Positions 23,900-35,428 of a stretch of 64,000 nucleotides of DNA are shown here, in pieces; position 1 is the first letter of the stretch, and each line of letters opens with the position of its first letter. The translations under genes and the position numbers were made by a program. Under the pieces are notes generated by a model. That model saw nothing but the letters and a program-made list of their open reading frames with translations. It was not told the DNA's origin and ran no database searches. Source of the stretch: Gaeumannomyces sp. JS-464 (taxonomy: Eukaryota; Ascomycota; Sordariomycetes; Magnaporthales; Magnaporthaceae); assembly GCA_002197995.1 (NCBI GenBank), contig NGZR01000003.1:3100001-3164000 (forward strand), written 5' to 3'.

Positions 23900-26800
23900 T
23901 GAAAGTTATAACGGAAAGGGAGCATAAGCGGTAAACGTGGCGGTAATCGCGCATTTCCGAATTTAACGCCGAACGTTTTACAACGTTTTTTTGCTGGTTT
24001 TGGATATAAAGCAAAATTTAATAATCGGGTTAAAATTTTTGGAAAGTTACGATATTTTCCCCGATTATCGGCGACGGAAACTTTTATTTAACAATAACGC
24101 TAACCCTCCAACCCCCGAGCTATAAAACATCGCGATAAATAACTTTCCCACGCTAACCCGTTGCTTATAAAAGTTTTACGATAAAAAGGTTCGCCGGAAA
24201 AAGGCTTTAATAAAAGCGGAAAATAAAAGGAGAAAAAACGGTAGGAATGCGCTGTTCGAAGTGCGGCGATATATTAATAAGCTAAAAGCGATTACCCGGG
24301 AACCCTTAACTAGCAAAAAGCCCTTGTTAAAAATACTATTAATAAGGTTAATGCTTTAACTAACCGCCGGTTTAAAGCCGAAATCGCGATTACGGCCGAA
24401 ACGAAACGAAAGGTTTTAAACTTTAATATAAACCTTATCCCCGATTAAAAACCTTATTTTCGCCGCGGGAAAACCGAGCCCTAGTAAAGCGCAAAACCAG
24501 CCGAAAGTTTAAATTTAAAAAAACGCGCACGAAAAGTACACTTTAAAAAAAAACGCCGTGGGTTAATATAAAAACCGCGCGGTTAATACCGCTTTTATTA
24601 ATATAATAAGCTTAATGCAAATCGCAACGCGGTATAAAGCTCTTTTAACAGTAATTAGCTTATTCGAAATTAACCGGCTTATTAAAAGCAAAAAGGATAA
24701 CTAAAAGGATCGAAAGCTAATGCCGCACGATAAAAAAAAGCTTTAACAACGAGCAAAAATGCTAATACCCCCAAATACCACGAAATGCTAAACGTATTTA
24801 ACAAAGCGGAATTTAACTAACTTTTACCGCTCCGCTTTAAAATCGACCATTAAATCGAATTAAAAAAAAAACGCGACGCCGGCAAGTTAAATTACTCCCC
24901 GTTATATAAAATGTTTGCCGAAAAGTTGGAAACGTATCGGTAATACATTACCGATAACTTGCATAAAAGATTTATCGAAGCTAATAACGCATTTTTTGCC
25001 GCACCCATTTTATTTGCGAGGAAAGCGGACGGTAGTTTACGGCTGTGCGTGGATTATAAAAAGCTTAATGCGATAATTAAAAAGAACGTATATTCGTTAC
25101 CTTTAATCGAGGAGATTTTAGCTAGGATATCGAGCGCTAAATTTTTTACTAAAATAAATATCCGCTAAGCTTTTTACAAAATTAAAATAAAGTTAAAAGC
25201 TAGGGAATTAACGACGTTCCGCATACGTTACGGATTTTTAAATATAACGTAATGCTTTTGGGCTTACGAATAGCCCGGCGACGTTTTAAAGGTTTATTAA
25301 TAGCACCCTAATAAAATATTTAAACGACTTTTACTCCGCTTATATCGACGATATTATTATTTAATCGTCGATTTTGGAGCAGCACCGAAAGCACGTGTTT
25401 AAAGTGCTGCGAAGGTTATAAAAAGCCGGTTTTTAAACCGACCTAAAAAAATGCGAGTTTCACGTCGAAAAAACGAAGTTCCTAAGCTTTATTATCGAAA
25501 TATTCGGAATTAAAATTAACTTTAAAAAAATCGCAATGGTGAAAAACTAAAAGGCTTTAAAGTTTTTAAAAAAGGGTTTAATTTTTTTTGGCTTTTGCAA
25601 CTTTTACCGCAAGTTCGTCCCAAAATATAGCCAAATCGCTAAACTTTTAACCAGTTTAACGAAAAAAGGCGAAATGTTTAAATGGACGAAGCCGAAAGCA
25701 AAGTCCTTTAAAAAGTTTAAACGCCGACTATTGCACGCCCCGGTGCTTAAACATTACGAACAAAACCGGCAAACCCAGGTGGAAACGAATGCTTCCGACG
25801 GGGTTTTAGCAAACGTGCTATTCCAAAAGTATAAGGACGGGTGGCATCCGACTGCGTTCTTTTCCGAAACGATGCATAAAGCCGAACTTAACTATCCCAT
25901 TTACAATAAAAAGCTGCTAGCAATAATGCGAGCGTTTAAGCATTAAAAAGCGGAACTCGTAAAGTTATAAGCTAAAAAGTTCCTCGTTATTACGAACTAC
26001 TAAGCGTTGGAATACTTCGGGACGAAAAAACATTTAAACGTTAAGCAAGCCGCTTAATCGAACTTATTTTCCCAATACCGCTTGGAAATTACTTATCGCC
26101 TTAAATCCGAAAATGCCGCGGCGAACGCGCTAATAAAAAAAACGGAAAAAATAAGGTTCCAAAAGGAAAAAAAGGAAGCTAAGCGGTACCGAGCGATATT
26201 TGCCCCGGCATTACGGGAAGGCTCGGAAAACCTGCTATTCGTATTGGAAACGCCCACCTCGGAAAAGTCGGAACCGGAAAAGCTGTCCGAAATGATTTTT
26301 GTTAAACCAACTGCTAAAAGCAAACTTTAAAGCGCCCTTTTTAAAAAAGTACCGAGTTAAAGCTAAAAAGGGACGGAAAGGGTGGATTTTGCTTAGCGAT
26401 TCGAAAAAGCCAAACTATTAATATATCTTTTATAAGGATAAACTAATCGTTTTTATTTTGGAAAACGCAATATGGCTAGCGAAGCTTATTACGAAAGCAT
26501 ACGGCCGAGTTACGGCCGCATACCCGGAACGTAATAAAACGAAAAGGTTCGTTAGTGGGAAATACTAATGGCCCGGACTAAATGCAAATGTTAATTAATT
26601 CGTAGCCAATTGCAACTGCAAATCCGCGAAAGTACTTAAGGATAAAACGCCCAGGTTATTGCACCCTTTCCCTTTTTTTATGCGCGTTTGGCAGCATATA
26701 ATCGTCGATTTTAAAAGCATGCCTAAAAATAGGAAAGGGTACGATAACGCGCTAATAATAGTGGATTGCTTAATTAAAGCGTTTATTTAACTATCCTTTG

Positions 26801-27909
26801 CGATACGAAGGTTATAGGGTTAATAACGGCAAAGCTATATTATAAGGGATTATACCGGGTATACGAGTTGCTTTTAACCGTCGGATTCGATCGTGGCCCC
26901 CAATTCGTTTCCGATTTTACTAACAAGTTATCGAAAATTTTGGACGTAAATTAAAAGCTATTTTCGTTCGGCCACTTTTAATCGGCAGGATAAGCCGAAA
27001 TTATAAACTAATATTTGGATTAACGTTTACGCTTATTCGTAAACCATTTTTAAAATAACTGGTTAACCTTTTTGCCCGCTTTTAACCTAGTTTAAGCGAC
27101 ATTTCCGTATAAATCGCTAAAAGTATATTACTTTTCGAAATGTTAATAAGCTTCCCGTACTTTTCGCATTAAAATTAAGCTTATTAAACGACGTTTAAAA
27201 GGTTAACGGCATAAAAGAAAATGTTACGAGGAAATGCGCAAAAAGCGGCGAAAAAGTTGTTAAAATTTAGCGAAAAAGCCCGGAAATTATTACTTCGGGC
27301 TTAGGAAAAAACAACCATTTAAACTAACAAATATCGTCGAATTCCGAACTTCGGGGTAAGCGATAAAGTTTTAATTATTAAAAAAAACTAAACGACGGAT
27401 AGGCCTAATAATAAGCTCGATTTCCCGCTAATTAAAAGGCTATACCGGATCGTAGCTTTTAAAAATTACTTATATAAGCTAGAAATCCCTTAAAAATGAA
27501 AAAGGACGAGGGTTTTCCATGCGGATAGGTTAAAGCGATTTTTAAACAACCTTTTGCCAGGATAAAAGCTGGAACGACCCGAATCGGAAACCGTTAACGG
27601 CGAGGAGGAATGGGAGCTGGAAACCATCCTGTTATCGAGGCTGTATTACGGACGCTTTTAATACCAAATGCAATGGCGAAGCTAGGACCCCGACCTTAAC
27701 TTTTACGACGCCGCTGCTTTTAAAAACGCGGCCACCTCGTTTAAAGCATATTACGAAAAGTATCCGAATAAGCCAAGCCCGCCGAAACGACTGCAAATTT
27801 GGCTGGAAACCGCCGAAAAGGACGCTTTCGCAAAAGATTACGCCGATAATAACAAACCAGCCGACGGCGGGATTAAGCAAGGGTTGCGACGGAGGATGCC
27901 GAAGCGTTA
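23900..27909 (+). pseudogene. Element C pol remnant: RT, RNase H, integrase
   Basis: Pol polyprotein of the B/C family. An open RT block at 24959-25168 shows the conserved [11 protein letters not shown] stretch. The catalytic Tyr-Ile-Asp-Asp box is intact at 25341-25352. An open RNase H block at 25674-25946 includes the Thr-x-Ala-Ser-Asp box with its first Asp changed to Asn. An integrase catalytic Asp sits in a Val-Asp-Phe context near 26704. The frame continues to a TAA near 27908. Several domains are locally open, but stops separate them, so it is not functional as a whole. Confidence 0.8.
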
Positions 27910-27961
27910 AAAAGGAAATCGTTGGAAAAGAACCGCATAACCGTTTCTTTTCGGCCCTCCT

Positions 27962-27974
27962 AAAGGGGGGGTAA
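27962..27974 (+). other. Polypurine tract of element C
   Basis: Seven consecutive G preceded by aaa and followed by taa lie immediately 5' of the 3' LTR. This is the expected position of the plus-strand primer. Elements B (complement at 13885-13900) and F have similar tracts. Confidence 0.7.
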
Positions 27975-28187
27975 TGTTATAGCACGGCCGGCTTTTACGG
28001 GCGCTTGGGCTATGGTTGCAAGGATGGCCCTAAAGTTACCTAATTAAAAACCATCGGATGCCATACTAATCTCTATGCGCACCGCGTGTCGTAACGCGCA
28101 ATTGTTTTTACTTCCTTAGCTTTAAATCGTGATAATAAATAAAGGGTATATTATAGCCCTGCCTCGGTTCCCATCGTTCCCGTTACA
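27975..28187 (+). repeat. 3' LTR of element C
   Basis: Matches 21593-21803 and ends gttaca at 28187, followed by the duplication aaaag. It keeps more G and C than the 5' copy (for example cttgggctatgg where the 5' copy reads cttaagccatag), so it is less mutated. Confidence 0.9.
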
Positions 28188-28192
28188 AAAAG

Positions 28193-28382
28193 CTTTTATA
28201 ACGAAATTTTGCTAGTTAAGCCGGACGGTACCGATAAGGTTTTCCGTTACCGTACCGCACGAATTAACGAAAACGCTAATAAACGCCGAAAGTCGCTTTA
28301 TAACTTTGTTAAAAAAGCGATTACTATTAACGAGGTTAACAAAGCCGTTATCGAAAACCTTTACTTTACAATAGGTATTTGG
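28193..28382 (+). pseudogene. Copia element H, fragment 2
   Basis: Continues fragment 1 after removal of element C. The frame is open from about 28194 into the start of element D, with a Lys/Arg-rich product corresponding to the region between integrase and RT of a copia polyprotein. The last five bases, tttgg, are the left target duplication of element D, and the frame resumes at 35429. Confidence 0.5.
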
Positions 28383-28833
28383 TGTTACGACTAGCATGCA
28401 AGCCCCCAGGACAGCAAGGCAAAAAGGTGCTTTAAAATAATGCTTTTGCCCCGCCCCAATCACGTAAAGTTACGTAAACCAAAAGGGATTTGTGGATTTA
28501 TAACAAAGCAATAAATTTAAAAAAGGATTTGTGGATTTATAACAAAGCAGCAAATCCAAAAAGGGATTTGTGGATTTATGGCAAAGCCATAAATCCAACC
28601 TAACATAAAGCAAAAAGCAGCGTGTATATAAAAAAATAAATTTCTTACTATTTTAAATAGCTTTAACTAAGGCTTTAGCATTAATTAACCTAAATTAGCT
28701 TTTAAGCATCCCTTAAGGCAAGCAATCAAATTGTCCTTCGGAATTACGTGTTTTTCTATCCACTAGCACTAGCGATATTGTTTTTACCACCCCCGAAATG
28801 CTTTACCTTAAAAGCAGGCTTTTAATTATAACA
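28383..28833 (+). repeat. 5' LTR of element D
   Basis: Homologous to 34976-35423, 38571-39008 and 55344-56011. It contains three consecutive units of about 36-40 bp with the core ggatttgtggatttat (about 28490-28600), then a TATA-like gtatataaaaa and a pyrimidine-rich end. The first third is GC-rich (ttttgccccgcccc). Confidence 0.9.
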
Positions 28834-28874
28834 TTTTAACTGATTTTATTTAGTACCTCGTCGAAAGGAGGATA

Positions 28875-29870
28875 ATGCAGCCATAGCAAGCAGCAGCAAA
28901 AAGCTTAAAAAAAAAACCACGGTTTTCACTTTTAACGGTGTTAAGTACGACTTTAACAAAGCAGCCGACACAGCTAACCTTTTTAAACTTATGGCGGTTA
29001 AAATCGCTAAAAGCTAGGACGAGGTAAAACAACTTACTGCGAAATTAGCAACCTTTAAAACACCCATCGCAGTTCGAGCGTACAAGTTTTCGTCCCCGGA
29101 CCTTTACGGAAAGGAAAACGGCAAGCTTAAAACGTTTTTCACCAAATGTAAAAGCTATTTTAAATTTTACGAATAGCAATTCGTAAACGAGGAATAAAAG
29201 GTTGCTTACGCTGCTACCAAGCTAAACGGCAAAATAAAAGAATGGTTCCAGCTTACCTAAAGCGATTACCTTAAAAGGTATAAAGGTAGCCAGGAAACCA
29301 TTAAGCTTATTTTCGCCAGTTTCGAAACCTTCGAAAAAAAGGTCGGCGAAGTGTTCGGCATAATCGACGAAACCCGAATCGCCGAAAAAAACCTGCTAGC
29401 TTTTAAGCAGCGAAAAGCCGTAGCCAAATACGCAACAAACTTTTAACGGGTTAGCATTAAGCTTAATTAAAACAACGTTACGTTAATACTGCACTTTTAC
29501 AACGGATTGCGCGAAAACGTAAAAGATAAACTCGCGAAGCAAAATCGCCCGGAGTTTTTTACGGATTACGTTAAAAACGCGGTTCGCATTAGCGATAAAT
29601 TGTACAAACGATAAAAAAAAAAAAAAGGATATGGTTTTAAAAGTGCGGCATAAAATAATAAGGCTAACCAGAAAAAGGCTAAACAGTAACCTATTACGGC
29701 TTACGGGACGCATTTAAACCTTATAAACCTTAGTGCGAAAGCCGTTTACCAGTAATAAAAGCAGCAAAAAAAGCAGAAATAGGATTCGAAAAACGGGAAG
29801 TGTTTTAAATACGGCTAAGCCGGTTATATAAAAGTTAACTGCTTTTAGCGGGATAATAACCGCTAAATAG
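28875..29870 (+). pseudogene. Element D gag with CCHC knuckle, broken
   Basis: Gag of the D/E/G family. After an ATG near 28875 the frame shows a helical, charged region resembling the retrotransposon gag core (Phe-Phe-Thr-Lys-Cys near 29135, then Lys/Glu-rich helices to about 29610). It ends in a zinc knuckle at 29801-29842. There the pattern is Cys-x2-Cys-x4-His-x4-Cys with the second Cys and the His both changed to Tyr. In element G the same knuckle keeps all four ligands (54435-54477, minus). Stops replace Gln and Trp codons throughout. Confidence 0.75.
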
Positions 29871-30179
29871 CGAACTTTTAGCGAACGCAAAAAAGCTTAA
29901 CATAAAAAGAGCTGTATTTTAAAGCAGCGTTTAGCTGGACATATTGCTACGACGAGCTATGTGTTACATACTAATCCGATAAAAAAGCTACCGGATAGTA
30001 CCTTCGAAAACCACGAAGCATTTATATGCTTAAAGCCGTAAAGTTCGAATACGATAGCGAAGGAAAATAGCGGATTATTTCCGGGCCCGAAAACTTAAAG
30101 GAAAAAAACGATACCGCTTTTCGCGGGACTTTAAAAAAAGCAATCCTAGCAAACGGCGCGGAAGAAAAAGGAGCCCGAA

Positions 30180-33100
30180 AAAAGCTTTTAAATTAAACAC
30201 ACCTTTTTCGAAAGTCGAAAAATTCCAATACCGACGTTAAAATGAACCAAAGTGGTTAAAATTTCGAAACGGTTGAATTTTAAAAACGGGCGGAAAGCTC
30301 GAACGGCGGAACTTTCGTACTTATAGTTCGTAAAAGGCAAGCGGGTTGGAAAAACCAGCACGCTTTTACGTTTTTCGATATTTCGGCGTGTTTTTAAAAC
30401 GTAAAGGTTTTAAAATACCTAAATGGCCCGTTATATTACGCTACCCTAGCGAACGGAAATAACGACTAGTTTTTATTATGGTTTAGCGATTAATAGGAAG
30501 TTAATTATGCTAATTACAAGTCCGACGATATAAGCAAGCCAAAATAGGCTGCGTTAAAACCCGAGGACCACTTTAGCATTAATATAAAACATTTTAAACA
30601 TTTGTACCTTTTTTAAGCAAAATATATCCACGGGAAGTGCAAATTCCACTTACGACCCAAGTTTAAGTACGATTTTTTTCCACGGAAATCGGGAAACAAA
30701 CCTAAAGTTAAACCCCGTTTGGCATTCCAATTACCACGGTAAAAACTAGCCCGGATCGGCAAATTTACCGCAATTTTTAAACTTAGCGAGCGGTACCCAA
30801 TGCTATGTATTATTAAAACATTCGGTTAAAAAAAGTGCGAAATTACGAAATGCAAAAAACATATGGCATAAAAAGCGAAAGCTTAGCATTAAGGGATCGC
30901 ATAAGCGTATACCCCGTTTAACCCGAATAAAAAAACGAACGTACGGTATTCGTTCCCTTTATTAAAAAACTAAAGAAATTACCCGAGTAAAAGGTATAAA
31001 GTGGAAAATAAAAAAAACTAATAAAAACCCTCGCAATAGCAAAAATCGAGTTAACCGTACGACCTATTAACATTCCGGATAAAATATTAAAGGAAAAAAG
31101 TTAAAATGATAATTAATTGCGAAATATAAAGCGATTACGTATCGTTATAAACGGTTAAACGGTATAAAATTTTTACGAAACGGAAATACTAACCGTATTA
31201 ATTAAAAACGGTCGAAAAAATACCTATCGCTTATAATAAAAAATGGATCGACCGAAAAACATAATTAGTAATATTACGCACCCGGAACGGGGAAAACGTT
31301 ATTGTTATATTAGATAAGCTAAATATAAAAAAAAAATGTAATTTTCGAAATCCTTTAGTTTAAAAAAAACAACTTACGAATAAATTAAACTACCGGCTAA
31401 GTTTAATAAAAAAAAACTACGAATAATTAAAACGGTTTACCAATTACGAACTTTAAACCGTAAATATAAAAAGCAACGAAAAAAGGTTATAACGGTAATA
31501 AAATTTGGCAATCCACTTTTGCATTTAGCATCGGCGAATATACGATTATTTAAAATGGAAAGCGATTAAAAATAACTAAACCAATATTAAAAAACGGCTC
31601 GCGAATATTTCGGAAAAATACTATAAATACGAAAAATTGTTTCGGAAAAACCTAAAAACGGTGCTTTCCGAATATAAACCGTTCGATTTGGAAATTAAAC
31701 TTAAACTAAAAACGTAGCTTAAATACCAAAAGTTATACCAGCTTAGCTTTCGGTAATAAAAGGTGCTAAAAAAGCAGCTAAAGGAAAACTTACGAAAGGG
31801 ACATATTAAACCTTCCGATTTTTTAATAAAACACGGGATCCTATGGAAAAAAAGAAAAACGGAACGAAACGAATATACGTCGATTACCGCCCGTTAAACG
31901 AAGCTATAATAAAAGATCGGTATTTTTTGCTTTTTATCGATAAACTGCGTAATAAGCTCGGCAAAGCCTAGTATTTTACGGTTTTAAACTTACGAAAAGC
32001 TTATAGCTTAATACGGGTTAAAAAGGGCTAAAAGTAGTTTACGGCTTTTAAAATAAGGCTTAAATGCTATAAGTTTTTAATAATAACCTTCGGGCTTACT
32101 AACGCATTAGCTACGTTTTAAAGGATAATTAACCATATGCTGCGCGAATATTTTAACGTTTTTATTTTCGCGTATTTGGACGACATCCTAGTTTTTTCGA
32201 AAACGATGGAAAAGCATAAATAGCACGTGCATAAAATGTTTTAAAAGTTGCTTAACGCGAAACTCTTCGTTAAACTAAAAAAATGCGAATGGCATTCGCA
32301 AAAAGTCGCTTTTTTAAAGTTTGTAGTTACATTTAAATAGGTTTGCATAAACCTTAAAAAAGTTAAGGAAATTAAAAAATGGCTTATATTTAGGAACGTT
32401 ACGGAAATACAAAGGTTTTTAAGGTTTTTAAACTTTTATAAACGGTTTATCCGTGGTTATAGCAAAATCGCCATACTATTTACGAATTTTACCAAAAATA
32501 ACCACCAGTTCCATTGGGAAAAGTAAAAATAAAAGGCTTTCGAGCAATTACGGGACGCTATGTTAAAAAAACCAATATTGGTACTTTTAAACCCAGAAAA
32601 ACCTTTCGAAGTCGAAACCGACGCGTCGGATTACGCGATCGGCGGCTAACTTGGATAGCGGGACGATTAAAAACGGTTATACCTTTGCGCGTTCTTTTCG
32701 CAAAAATTAAATAAACCCAAGTTAAACTACCAAATCCACGATAAAAAACTTTTAACGATAATTTAAACACTCGAAAAATGGCGGCCATACCTTTATAAAG
32801 CAAAGCATTAAGTTATAATATATACGGACCATAAAAACTTAACACATTTTACCATAAGCAAAACTTAAACAAACGACAAATCCGTTAAACGAATTTTTGC
32901 AAAATTACGACATCCGGATTAAATACCGGAAAAGGTTGGAAAACGGCTGGGCGAATGCTTTAAACTAACGACCGAACCACTAGGTCGCAATACCTGAAAA
33001 AATACGAGTAATTTTAGCGGAAAAACTAAACGGGTTTTTAATCCCGGCATAAAAGATGCTCGTTAAAACGGTCCGGTGGGGAAAAGTTTAAACCTTAGGA

Positions 33101-34290
33101 AAAATCCAACAAATTTACAGCCAGTTGGCATACGGCCATTAAAGCGTAAAAAAAACGTGGAAACGGCTATAATAATATTACAAATTCGCAAAAACTTAAG
33201 CCGAAATATAAAACGCAATAAAAGATTGCGAAAGTTGTGCTAAAAACAAAGCCAATAAGCATAAACCGTATAGGTTATTGCAACTTTTGCTAGTACCGGA
33301 CGGAGCGTGGCAAAAAGTTATTATAAATTTCTTATTAAACTTTTCCAATCCAAAAAACCGTTAATTAAAGTAAAGTACGATAATATATTGGTAATAGTAA
33401 ATAGGCTTACCAAATACGCTTTGTTTTTACCATATAAGGAAAGCAGCGACGCTATAAAGCTAGCGTACGTTTTTATTAAGCACGTAATAGCGGAATACGG
33501 CACGCCGAACCGCTTAATTACGGATAAAAATAAGCTATTTACAAGTAAATTTTAAAAAAGGCTTATAAATAAGCTAAAAGCGGAGCACTCCTTATCTATA
33601 GCCTACTATGGCTTAGTTCGCTTATAATAGCTTAGTTTATAAAAGCATAGGAACTACACCGTTTTATGCGAATTACGGGTTTACGCCTATAGCGTATAAA
33701 AAACCCAAGGCAGAAAAACATACCCTAGTAGCGGAAATACAAATAACGGAATTTACTAAATTGCATAAACACCTTTAAGCAAAACTAAAAAAACTGCGGC
33801 ACCGTATAGCTATTTAAGTAAATAAAAAAAGGACCGAAAAACCGACTTTTAAAAAGGGGGATAGCGTTTATCTTTTTCGACGAAATATTAAAACAAAACG
33901 ACCGAGCGATAAGCTAAACCATAAAAAACTAGAACCGTTTAAAGTACTAAAAAAGGTTTCGGACGTAAATTATAAACTCCAATTACCATTAACCATAAAA
34001 TCCCACCCGGTTTTTCATATTTCCCTATTCGAACCAGCGTTACCGGGTTTTAAAAGCGACGAATTAATGGAAATCGACCTAAAAAAAGTACGAAATCGAA
34101 AAAATTCTGGACTATAAGCCAAAAAACAGGCTTAAAAAGTATTTGGTTAAGTGGAAAAGGTACGGCCACGAAAAAAACACGTGGGAAAAGAGGAACCAAC
34201 TTAAGGAATACGGCAAAAGCGCTTACAAAAAGGTTAACAAAGTGGTCGTGCTGAACCCGAAACCTCGGCAGGAAGACCAAAGCCACGCCT
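30180..34290 (+). pseudogene. Element D pol remnant with chromodomain
   Basis: Polyprotein with, in order: a poorly preserved protease region; RT (about 31690-32350) with an intact Tyr-Leu-Asp-Asp box at 32173-32184; RNase H with Thr-Asp-Ala-Ser-Asp at 32617-32631; integrase zinc-binding Cys-x2-Cys at 33223-33234; an open integrase-core block at 33307-33555 with its first catalytic Asp changed to Asn; and a chromodomain at about 34085-34230 (Lys-Ile-Leu-Asp-Tyr, then Trp-Lys-Arg-Tyr-Gly and Thr-Trp-Glu). The chromodomain is typical of chromoviruses, where it targets heterochromatin. Many stops mark it as inactive. Confidence 0.8.
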
Positions 34291-34327
34291 AATGCGCTAT
34301 AAAACCTAAAAAAGTTGTTAAAAGGAG

Positions 34328-34790
34328 TTACAATTTACCCTGGTTAAAAAGGGCAAACAGGTCCAAATTAAAATTAACCCCGAGCACTTGCCAGTCGGAA
34401 GGAACGGAAAGAGCCACAAAAGGCTCGGAGTGCGAGGCAGCCTGGCGAGCCGCTTGGTCGGCCTCCTCCTGCTCGACACGCTCCAATTCCTCCACCGAGT
34501 TAATACCGCGACGTACCGCGCGCGTCATCTTTTCCAGCCACATTCGTTTTTATTTCCGCAAGCGGAAGACTTTCTCCTCCGCCTTTTCCAGCTTAGCTTT
34601 AAATTTGGAATACTAAACGACGATATTCCGAAGCTTAAAAAGGAAAAGCCTTAAAATGTCGCACCCCGAGCGGTTAATCCGAAAACACTTTACGCACTAA
34701 AACGAGTCCTAAAGGGAAGCTTCGCATTTTTTACGCTTTAAAACCTCGTAACAGTACGAATAGGAAAGCATTTCGTAATAGTTAAAAAGA
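34328..34790 (-). pseudogene. Antisense Cys-cluster / coiled-coil ORF of the D family (copy in D)
   Basis: On the strand opposite pol, between the chromodomain and the 3' LTR. Open from 34543 to 34328, and with two stops extendable to about 34790. The upstream part has paired Cys residues (Cys codons within 34661-34696), then Lys/Glu/Arg-rich sequence, then the block Ala-Val-Arg-Arg-Gly-Ile-Asn and Glu-Leu-Glu-Arg-Val-Glu with coiled-coil character. The same arrangement occurs antisense in G (39214-39603) and E (63509-63900). This patch is clearly more GC-rich than the rest of D. I recall similar antisense frames in other ascomycete gypsy elements but cannot check. The function is unknown. 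Confidence 0.55.
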
Positions 34791-34975
34791 ACCGTCGCTA
34801 AAAGCTTTTTACAACTAACGGTTTTCTCCGCAAAAAGACGTTTTCACACTTAACCGGACATCCTGTTAAAGTAAAAAGGGATGGGAAATAGTAAAGAAAA
34901 AAAGTACTTACCATTAACAAAAAGCGGGGCAATAAAACGTAGCCAAAAGGACTTGGCTTAAAAAGGGAAACCTAA

Positions 34976-35423
34976 TGTTACGACCAGCATGCAAGCCTTT
35001 AAAACAGCAGGGCAAAAGGGGGCTTTAAAGTGGTGCTTTTGCCCCGCCCCGGTTACGTGGGGTTACGTAAACCAAAAGGAATTTATGGATTTATAACAAA
35101 GCAACAAATCCGAAAAGGATTTATGGATTTATAACAAAGCAACAAATCCAAAAAGGGATTTATAAATTTGTGGCAAAGTTACAAATCCAACCTACACAAA
35201 GCAAAAGGCAGCGTGTATATAAAGGATGGATTTCCTACTGTTTTAGGTAGCTTTAACTAAGGCTTCGGCATTAGTTAACCTAAGTTAGCTTTTAAGCATC
35301 CCCTGGGGCAAGCAATTAGATTGTCTTTCGGAGTTACGTGTTTCCCTGTCCACTAGCACCAGCGATACTGTTTTTACCACCCCTAAAGTGCCTTACTTTA
35401 AAAGCAGGCCCCTAATTGTAACA
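34976..35423 (+). repeat. 3' LTR of element D
   Basis: Matches 28383-28833. It is preceded by a purine-rich tract (aaaaagggaaa at about 34960) and followed by the target duplication tttgg. It also contains three of the ~37-bp repeat units. Differences from the 5' LTR are transitions. Confidence 0.9.
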
Positions 35424-35428
35424 TTTGG

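Larger units (their letters stand above)
21593..28187 (+). mobile_element. Ty3/gypsy element C (plus strand), complete with LTRs and TSD
   Basis: A 6595-bp LTR retrotransposon with a perfect 5-bp target duplication, aaaag, at 21588-21592 and 28188-28192. Its LTRs are 211 and 213 bp, starting tgttatag and ending gttaca. The internal region carries gag with a CCHC knuckle, RT with an intact YIDD box, RNase H and integrase. It is the least mutated gypsy copy here and the reference for element B. Confidence 0.9.
28383..35423 (+). mobile_element. Ty3/gypsy chromovirus-type element D, complete with LTRs and TSD
   Basis: A 7041-bp LTR retrotransposon inserted in copia element H, with a perfect 5-bp duplication tttgg (28378-28382 and 35424-35428). 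LTRs of 451 and 448 bp start tgttacgac and end in aca. The internal order is gag with CCHC knuckle, RT, RNase H, integrase and a C-terminal chromodomain. An antisense ORF follows before the 3' LTR. It is the same family as E (55344 onward) and G (minus strand, from 38571). It is heavily mutated. Confidence 0.9.
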
